The position numbers and the translations under genes were made by a program. Source: Kitasatospora sp. MAA19 (lineage in GTDB: Bacteria > Actinomycetota > Actinomycetes > Streptomycetales > Streptomycetaceae). Taken from it: 64,000 nucleotides of DNA. The notes beneath the pieces were generated by a model, which was not told the DNA's origin, made no database searches, and saw nothing but the letters and a program-made list of their open reading frames with translations. Location of the stretch: contig NZ_JARXYZ010000017.1 of assembly GCF_029894125.1 (NCBI RefSeq), forward strand, positions 62,001 to 126,000, written 5' to 3'. Within the stretch, counting starts at the first letter, position 1. Every line of letters starts with the position of its first letter. Shown here one piece after another: positions 32,733 to 42,722 of this stretch.

Positions 32733-34978
32733 GCGGCGAGAACGGCTCCTCCGCGCCGGGGTCGGCCGCTGGTGCTCCCCGGCCGGACGGCGGCTCCGAC
32801 AGCCGGGCACTGGACCAGGGCGAGACCGCGCCCGGGTCCGGGGACCTGGACGAGGCCGACGACTTCGCCGACCTCGACGACCTCGACGGCGGGTTCCCCG
32901 GCCGGCTCAGTGGCCGTCCGGGCTCCGATCGGCGCTATGTCATCTACGCCCCGAACGGCAACATCAACACCGGTTCGGTGCACGGGGACCAGCGCGTCGA
33001 GAACGCCGGAGCGGCGTCCGGCGCGGGCGGGCCCCGGGTGGAGGCGCACGAAGGGCCGATCTCCGCACTGGAGATCCTGGAGGCGCAAGCCGGGTTCGCC
33101 GAGCCCGAGTGGTTCCCGTCGGCCCTGGCGCAGCTGGACACCGGCCTGCTCTTCCTGGCCGGCGAGCCCGGCACCGGGCGCCGCACCGCGGCCCTCAACC
33201 TGCTGTTCCAGCACAGCGGTCGCAGCATGAAGCTGCGCGCGCTCGACAGCGACGAGGACCTGTCCGCGTGGCGCCCAGGCGATTCCGAGGCCCGCGGGTA
33301 CCTGGTGCACGGCCTGCTGCCCACCGTCCGGCTCGGCCCGGCGGTGATCGCCAACCTCCGCCGCCTGCTGAGAGTCGCCGACGCTCGCATGGTGGTCATG
33401 CTGCCGCACGACGCGGACCTGCTCCGCAGCCTCGCCCGGGAGTCGGACCTCACCCCGATGCCCTGCGTTCCCCCGCCGGCCGGCGCGGTCTTCGAGACGC
33501 GGATGAAGGCCGCCGTGCCCGACCCTGCCCGACGCCGAGCGCTCCTGGAGCGATTGGGACCGGGGCTGGACGACCTCCTGGCGTCGGAGCTGATGCCCGC
33601 CCAGGTCGCCGAACTGGTCGCCGAGGTGGCCAGGGCCGGCGACGAGGGCCCCGACCTCGCCGATCTCGGCAGGCGGCTCAGCTTCCTCGCCGAGAAGGAG
33701 GTCCCAGACCTGCTGAAGAAGCTCCGCGACGACCCGGACGGACTCGCGTTCCTGCTGGCGACCAGCGTCTTCGAGGGGCTCGACCACCGGATCGTCCGGG
33801 ACGAGGCCGACCGGCTGCTCGCACTGGCCGACGGGCGCCTCGACTCCGTCCTGCGGGAGGGCGGTGGGGAGGACGGCGGCCAGGCCCGGGCGGTGCGCGG
33901 GGAGGCCCTCCGTCCGAACCCGCGGTTCGTCTTCCGGCGCTCGCTGGACGAACTCCTGGCGACGGTCCGGGCCGAGTGCGCACCCGTCGAGATCCGGGCG
34001 AGCTCCGGCTTCACCTACGCCGTGGAGCCGGTGCGCTTCACCCGGCACCGGCAGGCGGAGACGGTGTTGCGGCATGTCTGGCGGCAGTACGGCGAGCTGT
34101 CCGGACTGCTGACCGACTGGATGGACGACGTGCCCGGCAGGGAGACCGAACTGGCCGAGCCCGTGGGCCGCGTCATGGGACTGGCCGCCGGCTGGGGCGG
34201 TGGGCGGCGGGCCCTGGTACACATTCTCAAGCTGGCCGGGTCCGAGCGCGGGCGAAGCCGCAGCACGGCCGCGGCCGCGCTGGGCATCGCGGCGCAGGAC
34301 CCGGTCCTGGCCGGTGAGGTCAAGTACCGCCTCAACCGTTGGAGCAGGGAAGGTAGCTGGCGGGTGCGGTCCACGGTCGCCGACGCCTGCGGCCGGGAGT
34401 TCGGGACGTCCCGGCCGGAGCTCGCACTGTCTCTTCTGCGGAACTGCTACCGGGGGTGGGCGGGAGAGGAGGACGTGGTGGCCAGGGCCGTCCGCTCCTC
34501 GCTGTGGGAGCTCTTCGCCGCAGGTAACCAGTCGACCGTCCTGCGTCAGCTGGCGGACTGGGCGGACCGTCCGGGGCCCGGGGCCGAGCTCGCGGTTCAC
34601 GCCTTTCCCCAACTGCTGTGGGACCGGTCCTGGTTCCAGGAACAGCTGCTCACCGTGGGGGAGTTCACCGACACCGTGATCGCCTTGGTCCGGCGATCGC
34701 TCAACCACGACGGCCTCTTCGACCGGACCTGTGGCGCACTGCTCAGCTGGTGCACCTCGGCGGCCTGGAACGAACCGCTGCGTACCGCGGTGGAGACGTT
34801 GCTGACCGCGCTCGCCCAGGAGATGCGCATCGGCGAAATGCGCCTGTTCGTCGAGATCGAGCGCCAGACCGACCGCGACCTGGCCGGACGGCACATCGCC
34901 CAGCACGCCCTGGACGCCTGGCGCCGGGGCGAATCGCAGCCGTACCGAACCGTCCCTGCGAACGGAGAACCCCGATGA
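32729..34978 (+). CDS. STAND-like P-loop protein with shared NTG-VHG motif
   Basis: A 749-aa protein beginning at a GTG that overlaps the cyclase stop by 4 nt. The N-terminus is acidic and disordered. Residues 70-90 carry APNGNINTGSVHGDQRVE, a motif also present in the cyclase tail. A P-loop domain follows at about 110-330, with FLAGEPGTGRRTAALNLL near 142 and the hydrophobic strand RMVVMLPHD, but the Walker A Lys is replaced by Arg. The remainder is helical and could be a repeat scaffold (VGRVMGLAAGWGGGRRALVH, ALGIAAQDPVL). Such proteins act as sensors or scaffolds in bacterial conflict systems. ATP binding and the role here are unproven. Confidence 0.6.
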   Translation: MSGENGSSAPGSAAGAPRPDGGSDSRALDQGETAPGSGDLDEADDFADLDDLDGGFPGRLSGRPGSDRRYVIYAPNGNINTGSVHGDQRVENAGAASGAGGPRVEAHEGPISALEILEAQAGFAEPEWFPSALAQLDTGLLFLAGEPGTGRRTAALNLLFQHSGRSMKLRALDSDEDLSAWRPGDSEARGYLVHGLLPTVRLGPAVIANLRRLLRVADARMVVMLPHDADLLRSLARESDLTPMPCVPPPAGAVFETRMKAAVPDPARRRALLERLGPGLDDLLASELMPAQVAELVAEVARAGDEGPDLADLGRRLSFLAEKEVPDLLKKLRDDPDGLAFLLATSVFEGLDHRIVRDEADRLLALADGRLDSVLREGGGEDGGQARAVRGEALRPNPRFVFRRSLDELLATVRAECAPVEIRASSGFTYAVEPVRFTRHRQAETVLRHVWRQYGELSGLLTDWMDDVPGRETELAEPVGRVMGLAAGWGGGRRALVHILKLAGSERGRSRSTAAAALGIAAQDPVLAGEVKYRLNRWSREGSWRVRSTVADACGREFGTSRPELALSLLRNCYRGWAGEEDVVARAVRSSLWELFAAGNQSTVLRQLADWADRPGPGAELAVHAFPQLLWDRSWFQEQLLTVGEFTDTVIALVRRSLNHDGLFDRTCGALLSWCTSAAWNEPLRTAVETLLTALAQEMRIGEMRLFVEIERQTDRDLAGRHIAQHALDAWRRGESQPYRTVPANGEPR

Positions 34979-35934
34979 CCGCCGACAGCGACTCGCCCGT
35001 CTACACCCGTGCCACCCAGGCGCCCTGGCGGGAGATCCTGCGCCACCGCTGGTCCGGTCGGCGTGACCGGGCCCTCGTCCTGCAGGACCGGGACGGGCTC
35101 TACCATCCGTCGGGACACCGCCGCCGCGCACTCGCGGGTGAAGACCCGGAAGCGGATGGCCAGTTGGCCGCCCCACTGGGGCTGCGCGGATTCGTCGGGG
35201 CGTACCTCGTCGATCTCGACGAACGCTCCGGCACCCGGGCTGTCGGCCTGCCGACCCCGTACGGCACCGAATCGGTGGACATCCACGTCCTGTGGTGGGT
35301 CCACGACGCCGCGAACGTCGTGCGGACGCGGACCGCGCGGGGCTGGCTGCCGGTCCGCAAGGATCTCGAACGGCGTCTGCGTCAGCTCAGAGAGCAGTTC
35401 GCCACCGCCGGGCACCGGCTGAGCGCGGCCGAGCTGATGCAGTACCTCGCCGCACCCCACCTGATGCCGGACTGCGGCCTCGGCTACCGCGTCACGGACG
35501 TCTCCGCCCGGGAGCACGACGCCGAATTGCGGTTGGGGGACCCGGACGGGGCCGACGTGCCCTACAACTGGACGGACAAGAGCCAGGACGAGTACGCGTT
35601 CTGCCGTCGGGCCGTCCAGGAGGGCCCGGTGTCGCTTGCGGCGCTCTGGCTGGCGAGGCACCCGGAACAGGTCCGCGAGGTCCTGGACTGGGCCGTCGGC
35701 CACGCCGACCTACTCCGGGGTGAGACCACCTGGCAGGATCAACTGGCGATGATGCTCGGCAAGTTGAGTGATCAGGAGCAGCAGGAGATGTCCCGGATGC
35801 TGAGGGACCGCCTGGTCTCCCTTGGCCGGCGGGTACCCGGGCCGGGACCGCAGAGCCCCGGGCCGAAGTTCGTCAGGATCCGCTCGCAGGCCAACGGCTG
35901 GGCGGGTGGCGTGGCGAACGGGAGGCCGGTGTGA
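34975..35934 (+). CDS. Unknown protein in cyclase operon
   Basis: A 319-aa protein whose ATG overlaps the STAND-like stop by 4 nt. I recognise no family with confidence. Residues 70-150 (GLRGFVGAYLVDLDERSG, ESVDIHVLWWVHDAANVV, then KDLERRLRQLREQF) alternate strands and a helix in a way that recalls band-7/SPFH domains; that is a weak resemblance. The C-terminal half is helical (SLAALWLARHPEQVREVLDW, QLAMMLGKLSDQEQQEMSRM). There is no signal peptide or membrane segment. Tight coupling to both neighbours implies it works in the same complex or response. Confidence 0.6.
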   Translation: MTADSDSPVYTRATQAPWREILRHRWSGRRDRALVLQDRDGLYHPSGHRRRALAGEDPEADGQLAAPLGLRGFVGAYLVDLDERSGTRAVGLPTPYGTESVDIHVLWWVHDAANVVRTRTARGWLPVRKDLERRLRQLREQFATAGHRLSAAELMQYLAAPHLMPDCGLGYRVTDVSAREHDAELRLGDPDGADVPYNWTDKSQDEYAFCRRAVQEGPVSLAALWLARHPEQVREVLDWAVGHADLLRGETTWQDQLAMMLGKLSDQEQQEMSRMLRDRLVSLGRRVPGPGPQSPGPKFVRIRSQANGWAGGVANGRPV

Positions 35935-36563
35935 CCAGGGCCGCCGTCGGCCGAGGCGCGGTACGGCGGGCGTCGCACGGCGCGGCGGCCCGGCCGCGGC
36001 GGTCGCCCCAGGGGCGACGTCGTCGCCCGCCGGCCGGGCGCTCCAGCCGGCGGGCGACGACGCTGCCGGGGCCGCCGACGGTGGCGGCGATCGAGCGTCT
36101 GGTGGCCGCCAACAGCGCGGAGCTCGCGCGGGCCGATGCCAAGGCCGCCGTGTTCCTGGCGTTCACCGGCGCGCTCCTCGGGGTCTTCATCCCGCTGAGC
36201 GGCGGCGACGACGGTGGATCCGGCGCCCGCGCCTGGCCGGTCCAGGTCCTGTGGTGGACCGCCGTGGCGAGTGCGTTGCTGGCCGCGGCCTGCTTCGTGG
36301 TCGCTCTCGTCCCCCGGTACCGGAAGGGTGCGCGGCGTGCCCCGGCGGGCCCTGCCTACTTCGGGCACATCGCGGGGGGTGTGGGCGTGGACCGGCTGCG
36401 CGGTGCCTTCGAGCGCGCGGGGTGCGATCCGGTGGGGCCGCTGCTGTCCTCGTTGGCCGGGACCAGCGCGATCATCCGCGCGAAGTACCGCTGGATCGAG
36501 GCCGGAGTCGCCTTGCTCCTCCTGGTGCTGCCCCAGTTCGCGCTCACCCTCCGGCCTTCCTGA
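35931..36563 (+). CDS. PycTM-like membrane effector (DUF5706-type)
   Basis: A 210-aa membrane protein starting at a GTG that overlaps the upstream stop by 4 nt. After a basic, probably disordered N-terminus comes the signature NSAELARADAKAAVFLAFTG, leading into a helix (about 72-90). A second helix follows at 103-126 and a third at 188-206, after a cytoplasmic segment containing AYFGHI and AKYRWIEAG. This order and the A-D-x-K-A motif are those of the DUF5706 family that includes PycTM, the Pycsar effector that damages the inner membrane after sensing a cyclic pyrimidine nucleotide. Its position at the end of a cyclase operon supports this. Confidence 0.75.
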   Translation: MTRAAVGRGAVRRASHGAAARPRRSPQGRRRRPPAGRSSRRATTLPGPPTVAAIERLVAANSAELARADAKAAVFLAFTGALLGVFIPLSGGDDGGSGARAWPVQVLWWTAVASALLAAACFVVALVPRYRKGARRAPAGPAYFGHIAGGVGVDRLRGAFERAGCDPVGPLLSSLAGTSAIIRAKYRWIEAGVALLLLVLPQFALTLRPS

Positions 36564-36586
36564 GGCGCGGGCGGCGGGGCGCAAGG

Positions 36587-36602
36587 ATGAATGAGCGTTC
36601 AT
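36587..36602. promoter_or_regulatory. Possible metal-regulator operator
   Basis: The inverted repeat ATGAA-N6-TTCAT lies about 60 bp before the P-type ATPase start in a locally AT-rich segment, with ATGTACAT just after it. The form resembles ArsR/SmtB-type operators (TGAA-N-TTCA) that control metal efflux genes. No ArsR gene is present in the window. Confidence 0.45.
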
Positions 36603-36660
36603 ATGTACATGTATCCTGGGCGGGAAGTGAGTCCGGCCTGCCCGAAGGGTCCCACCTGCC

Positions 36661-38700
36661 ATGCCCGCCACCCTGACCGAGCGCCCCGCGCCCCCGCTCG
36701 CACCTCCGGTTCCCGCCCCGCGGCGCCGCACCCGGGTGCTCGCGCTGCCCGAGGCCCGCTGGGCCGCCGCCGCGACGGTGCTGTTCCTGATCGCCCTGCC
36801 GCTCCAGCTCACCGGCGCCCCCGCCTGGGCCTGGGGCCCGCTGTACGCCCTCGCCTACGCCACCGGCGGCTGGGAACCCGCCTGGGCCGGGCTCCAGGCC
36901 TTGCGGGAGAAGACCCTCGACGTCGACCTGCTGATGATCGTCGCCGCCCTCGGCGCCGCGGCCGTCGGTCAGGTCATGGACGGCGCCCTGCTGATCGTCA
37001 TCTTCGCCACCTCCGGCGCGCTGGAGGCCCTGGCCACCGCCCGCACCGCCGACTCGGTGCGCGGACTGCTCGACCTCGCCCCGGCCACCGCCACCCGGCT
37101 GCGTGCCGACGGTGGTGAGGAGACCGTCCCGACGCAGGAACTCGCCGTCGGCGACACCGTCCTGGTCCGGCCCGGCGAGCGGATCGGCGCCGACGGCCGG
37201 GTGCTGGACGGCGCCGGCGAGGTCGACCAGGCCACCATCACCGGCGAGCCGCTGCCGGCGGCCAAGGAGCGCGGCGACGAGGTGTTCGCCGGCACCCTCA
37301 ACGGCACCGGCGCGCTGCGGATCCGGGTCGAACGCGACGCCTCCGAGACGGTGATCGCCCGGATCGTGGCGATGGTCGAGGAGGCGTCCGAGACCAAGGC
37401 GCCCACCCAGCTGTTCATCGAGAAGGTCGAACAGCGCTACTCGCTCGGCATGGTGGCCGCCACCCTCGCCGTCTTCGCCGTCCCGCTCGCGTTCGGCGCG
37501 GCCTTCACCGGCTCGCTGCTGCGGGCGATGACCTTCATGATCGTCGCCTCGCCCTGCGCCGTGGTGCTGGCCACCATGCCGCCACTGCTGTCGGCCATCG
37601 CCAACGCCGGCCGCCACGGCGTCCTGGTCAAGTCCGCCGTGGTGATGGAACGCCTCGGTCAGGTGGACGCCGTCGCCCTGGACAAGACCGGCACCCTCAC
37701 CGAGGGCACCCCCCGGGTCACCGAACTGCGCCCGCTGGCCGGCTCCGGCCTGGACGAGGACGCCCTGCTGGCCCTGGCCGCCGCCGCCGAGCACCCCAGC
37801 GAGCACCCGCTGGGCCGCGCGGTCGTCGCCGCCGCGCGCGGCCGCGGCCTCACCCCGGCCGCCGCCGAGGACTTCGCCTCCGCCCCCGGCATCGGTGTCA
37901 GCGCCACCGTCGACGGCCGGGTGATCGCCGTCGCCGCGCCCGCCCGGCTGCTCGACGGCCGGGAGGACGCCCCCTCCGCCCCCTCCGCCCCCTCCGCCCC
38001 CTTCGACCGCGCCGCCGCCGCCGTCGCCGCCGAACTGGAGCAGGCCGGCCGCACCGCCGTCGTGGTCGAGGCGGACGGCGTCCCGGTCGGGCTGATCGGC
38101 ATCGCCGACCGGCTGCGCCCGGACGCCGCCGACACCGTCGCCGCCCTGGCCGCGCTGACCGGCACCGCGCCGATGCTGGTCACCGGCGACAACCCGCGCG
38201 CCGCGGCCCACCTGGCCGCCGAGGCCGGCATCACCGACGTCCGCGCCGGGCTGCTGCCGCAGGACAAGGTCGCGGCCGTCCGGGAACAGGAGGCCGCCGG
38301 GCGCAAGGTGCTGGTGATCGGCGACGGGGTCAACGACGCCCCGGCGCTGGCCGCCGCCCACACCGGCGTCGCGATGGGCCGGGCCGGCTCCGACCTGGCC
38401 CTGGAGACCGCCGACGCGGTCGTGGTCCGCGACGAACTCGCCACCGTCCCGGCGGTGATCGCGCTGTCCCGCCGGGCCCGCCGCCTGGTCGCCCAGAACC
38501 TGGTGCTCGCCGGGGTGTTCATCTCCGTCCTGGTCCTCTGGGACCTGGTCGCCACCCTGCCGCTGCCGCTCGGCGTGCTCGGCCACGAGGGCTCGACCGT
38601 CCTGGTCGGTCTCAACGGCCTGCGGCTGCTGCGCGAGGCCGCCTGGACCGGGGCCCGTACCGAGGGCGCCCGTCAGGAGTCGACGAGCGCCACGCGGTAG
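36661..38700 (+). CDS. P1B-4-type metal-transporting P-type ATPase
   Basis: A 679-aa pump that uses ATP to export transition metal ions. It lacks an N-terminal metal-binding domain. The transmembrane metal site is SPCAVV near residue 299 instead of CPC, and the late helix carries LGHEGSTVLVGLNGLRLL. Together these define the P1B-4 subgroup (CtpD/CoaT), linked to cobalt, iron or nickel. The phosphorylation site is DKTGT near 341, the nucleotide-binding part has AEHPSEHPLG, and the hinge is GDGVNDAPAL. A short Ala-Pro-Ser repeat (about 437-448) comes from a 9-bp DNA repeat. A possible metal-responsive operator lies upstream. Confidence 0.9.
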   Translation: MPATLTERPAPPLAPPVPAPRRRTRVLALPEARWAAAATVLFLIALPLQLTGAPAWAWGPLYALAYATGGWEPAWAGLQALREKTLDVDLLMIVAALGAAAVGQVMDGALLIVIFATSGALEALATARTADSVRGLLDLAPATATRLRADGGEETVPTQELAVGDTVLVRPGERIGADGRVLDGAGEVDQATITGEPLPAAKERGDEVFAGTLNGTGALRIRVERDASETVIARIVAMVEEASETKAPTQLFIEKVEQRYSLGMVAATLAVFAVPLAFGAAFTGSLLRAMTFMIVASPCAVVLATMPPLLSAIANAGRHGVLVKSAVVMERLGQVDAVALDKTGTLTEGTPRVTELRPLAGSGLDEDALLALAAAAEHPSEHPLGRAVVAAARGRGLTPAAAEDFASAPGIGVSATVDGRVIAVAAPARLLDGREDAPSAPSAPSAPFDRAAAAVAAELEQAGRTAVVVEADGVPVGLIGIADRLRPDAADTVAALAALTGTAPMLVTGDNPRAAAHLAAEAGITDVRAGLLPQDKVAAVREQEAAGRKVLVIGDGVNDAPALAAAHTGVAMGRAGSDLALETADAVVVRDELATVPAVIALSRRARRLVAQNLVLAGVFISVLVLWDLVATLPLPLGVLGHEGSTVLVGLNGLRLLREAAWTGARTEGARQESTSATR

Positions 38701-38775
38701 GCGGTGCTGACCAGCTGTGCGCGGTCCCGGGCGGCGCGACACCCGACCCGCCAACGCGAGGCCCGCCCCGCGCAC

Positions 38776-38812
38776 GCGGTGCCGGCCTCCCCACCCGGGA
38801 GGCCGGCACCGC
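38776..38812. terminator. Bidirectional hairpin terminator
   Basis: A perfect 16-bp stem (38776-38791 with 38797-38812) with a 5-nt loop lies between the ATPase and the convergent nuclease gene. Confidence 0.85.
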
Positions 38813-38826
38813 GATGGCGCCCCGCG

Positions 38827-41196
38827 TCAGGGCAGCGGGATCCGCACGACCTGCGGGTCGTGGTCGCTCAGCTGGGTGCTGAACTCGCTGTTGATGTGCA
38901 CGATGTCGTAGCTGTACGGCTTCGCTGCCAGTGTGCCGGAGATGAGGATGTGGTCCAGCACCTGGGAGTTGCCCTCGTACACGTAGGTGTAGCGCTCGGG
39001 CAGCGGCAGCGTGCGGGGCAGGTCGGTCAGTGAGTTGCCGGCGGTGAGGATGTCGGCGGTCTGCGAGAACTCGAAGTCGTTGAGGTCGCCGAGCACGATG
39101 ACCGCCGCGTTCGGGTCCACCGCCAGGATCCGGTCGGTGAAGTCCTTCACCGCGGCGGCCTGGTTGTGGCGCTGGGCCTCGGACGGGTGCGCGGGCGGCT
39201 GGTAGCGGCCGAACAGGGGCTGGTCACCGCCCTTGGAGTTGAAGTGGTTGGCGATCACGAAGACCGGCTTGCCGTTCCAGCGGAACTCCCCGGCGAGCGG
39301 CTTGCGGCTGGAGGTGAACGCCGCGTTGGTCGGGTCGATCCGGCCGGGGGAGTAGGCGAGTCGGGGCGTGCCGCCGTTGTTGACGACCGAGTCGGCGGTG
39401 GTGGAGCCGGCGCCGGGCCGGTCGGTGAAACTCAGGCCGCGGTCGGTGCGGAACAGGAACACCTGGCGGATGTTGCCGCCGGGCTGGCCGCCGTCCTGGC
39501 CGTCCACCGGGTCGATCTGGCGGTAGGAGTAGGCCGGGCCGCCGGCCGCCGCGATGGCGGCGGTGAGCTTGGCGAGGGTCTGGTCGGGAGCCGTGGTGCC
39601 GTCGTCGGTGGGGCCGCTGTTGTCCTGGATCTCCTCCAGGGCGACCAGGTCGGGAGAGCGCAGGTTGGTGACGATGCCGGCCGCGAGGCCGTCGAACTTG
39701 CTCTGCGGGTCGGCGGGGGAGAGGTTCTCCACGTTGAAGGTGGCGGCGGCGAGTTGGCCGGCCGCCGGGGCGGCGGTGACCTCGGGGGCGAGGCCACCGG
39801 GCGTGACCGCGGGAGTCGCGGTGACCTGAAGCTTGAAGGTGCCGAAGGAGTAGTCGAGCACGCCGACGGTCGCGCCGGTCAGGGTGTCGCCGACGTTGGC
39901 GGTCGGGGTGGGCGCGAGCGCGCCGGCCAGGGTCACCCGCTCCGGGTTGCCGTCGCCCGCCTGGAGCAGGATGCCGCCCCGGTCGGTGCGGGTGGTGCTG
40001 CCCGGCGGGACGACCGGGACCTCGCCGTACTTGTTGCTGGGGCCGACCACGGCCGCGTTGTCGATCTCGACCCGCATGCCCTCCAGGGACGCCCAGAAGT
40101 CCAGGCCGTCGGTGGCGGGTTGGTAGGCGCCGGCGGTCTCGACGTCACCGGTGGTGACGCTGGAGATCACCGCCGCCGGGGGCACCCGCCCGCCGGGGCC
40201 GACCAGGGTGGCGGCGGGCAGCGGCGCGTTGTGGGCGAGCACGGTGACGGTGGGCGCGGTGAGTTCGGTGATCGACAGGTTGGTGGTGCCGCCGCTGCCG
40301 CCGGGGCGGTACTGGCTGACGGTGGCGCTCACCGTGACCGAGTCGCCGACCGCGACGGAGGGCGCGCCGGCGGTGTAGACGTAGACGCCCTCGCTGGTGC
40401 CGGGGTCGTTGTCGGGCTGCGGGTCCTGGTACCAGAACCCGTTGGGCCCGACGGCGGTGACCACGCCGGGCACCGCGCTCACCGCACCGCCGGCGAGTGG
40501 GGAGGTGCGAGCCGCGCCCTGGATGTCGTGTATTCGGGCGCCGGTGGTGCTGCCGCCGCCGGTGGACGCGGAGTTGCGCGGCGCCGGTGCGCCGACCGTG
40601 AAGTCCGCCGCGTTGTTGTCGGTGTCGGTGGCGCCGCCGCCGACGCGCAGGGCGGCGGTGGCGTTCGACAGGTTGCCGGTCGGCGAGCCCTCGGCGGTAC
40701 TGGCGCTCGACCCGTAGCCGACCAGGTCCTTCACCCCGGGCTGGGTCGCGCAGCCCGAACTGCAGGTCAGTGCAGTGCCGTTGGTGACCAGCGCGACCTT
40801 GCCGGTGGTCGCGGCCAGGGCGATCGTCCCGGTGGCGTCCGGCGTCGGCAGGGCAGCCCCGGCCCCGGCCCCGGCGGCCTCCTGCACGAGGAGGAAGCGC
40901 CCCGGCGCGATCGTGCCGGACAACGTGGTCCGCGCCCAGGACGCGCCGCCCGCCGAGGCGTACTGCACCGTCCAGCCGGCGACGGACACCGGCGCGCTGC
41001 CCCGGTTGTACAGCTCGATGAAGTCATTGGCGTACGGCGCACCGGAGTTGCCGCCGCCGCCGTACACCTGACTGATCACGACGTCGGGCGACGCCGCCTG
41101 GGCCACGCCGCCGGGCAGCGCCAGCAGCGCCCCCACCACGGCCGCGGCGGACGCGCCCGCCATCGCGCTGCGCCGGACTCGCTGGGTTCTCCGCAT
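38827..41196 (-). CDS. Secreted lamin-tail endonuclease/exonuclease
   Basis: A 789-aa secreted protein. A signal peptide (MRRTQRVRRSAMAGASAAAV to VAQAA) is followed by a lamin-tail domain (VVISQVYGGGGNSGAPYAND, FIELYNRGSAPVSVAGWTVQ). An OB-fold-like middle part of about 270-540 comes next, and then a C-terminal endonuclease/exonuclease/phosphatase domain (ATFNVENLSPAD, LVALEEIQDN, VIVLGDLNDFEFSQ and LSDHDPQVVRI). The catalytic Glu, Asp-x-Asn and Ser-Asp-His motifs are intact. Relatives such as ExeM and NucH degrade extracellular DNA. The ATG at 41196 has GGAGGAAG before it. Confidence 0.92.
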   Translation of the reverse strand: MRRTQRVRRSAMAGASAAAVVGALLALPGGVAQAASPDVVISQVYGGGGNSGAPYANDFIELYNRGSAPVSVAGWTVQYASAGGASWARTTLSGTIAPGRFLLVQEAAGAGAGAALPTPDATGTIALAATTGKVALVTNGTALTCSSGCATQPGVKDLVGYGSSASTAEGSPTGNLSNATAALRVGGGATDTDNNAADFTVGAPAPRNSASTGGGSTTGARIHDIQGAARTSPLAGGAVSAVPGVVTAVGPNGFWYQDPQPDNDPGTSEGVYVYTAGAPSVAVGDSVTVSATVSQYRPGGSGGTTNLSITELTAPTVTVLAHNAPLPAATLVGPGGRVPPAAVISSVTTGDVETAGAYQPATDGLDFWASLEGMRVEIDNAAVVGPSNKYGEVPVVPPGSTTRTDRGGILLQAGDGNPERVTLAGALAPTPTANVGDTLTGATVGVLDYSFGTFKLQVTATPAVTPGGLAPEVTAAPAAGQLAAATFNVENLSPADPQSKFDGLAAGIVTNLRSPDLVALEEIQDNSGPTDDGTTAPDQTLAKLTAAIAAAGGPAYSYRQIDPVDGQDGGQPGGNIRQVFLFRTDRGLSFTDRPGAGSTTADSVVNNGGTPRLAYSPGRIDPTNAAFTSSRKPLAGEFRWNGKPVFVIANHFNSKGGDQPLFGRYQPPAHPSEAQRHNQAAAVKDFTDRILAVDPNAAVIVLGDLNDFEFSQTADILTAGNSLTDLPRTLPLPERYTYVYEGNSQVLDHILISGTLAAKPYSYDIVHINSEFSTQLSDHDPQVVRIPLP

Positions 41197-41490
41197 GAGG
41201 CTTCCTCCTGACGGCCGCGCGGGCGGGTGGCCCGGCGGTGTGAACACGGACAGGAAAGTTCGGGCGCTGCGGTTGTAGCAACGCCACCCGATCCCTACCG
41301 TGCGCGGCAGGCGACGACCAGATGTACGGCGGAAGAACGGTTCGCAGGGCAACAAGTGGGAGCCGGGGTTCCGGCGCGGCCGACCCGTACGGACCGTCAG
41401 CAGTCGGACCTGGGGCGGTGGTTGCCGGTGGTCGGTTGTCGGCCGTCGTCGGAGCGGGTGGAGCGAGGCGGCCGCCCGGGACGCCTTCGC

Positions 41491-42498
<1,008 letters not shown>

Positions 42499-42543
42499 GG
42501 CGTCTCCTGTGGGCGTGCTCGGTCCTGCTCCGGACGCCTGATT

Positions 42544-42559
42544 CTAAGCAAGCGCTTAG
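42544..42559. promoter_or_regulatory. TetR-type operator
   Basis: The site CTAAGC-AAGC-GCTTAG is an inverted repeat with 6-bp arms, typical of TetR-family operators. It lies directly upstream of the MDR reductase gene (minus strand). Confidence 0.55.
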
Positions 42560-42722
42560 TCATCTGGCCAGAACCCGCCCCGATCCCGTGTCCCGGGTGG
42601 TTCCCTGCCCGTACCGTGGGGGTTCGGACCGACCAGGGGCTCGCCTGTTCGAGTTGTCGTCGATCGGCACCGCTCCCTCCTCGGTGCGTTCCGGGCAACC
42701 GCCGGCTGAGGGCCCCGGCCGG

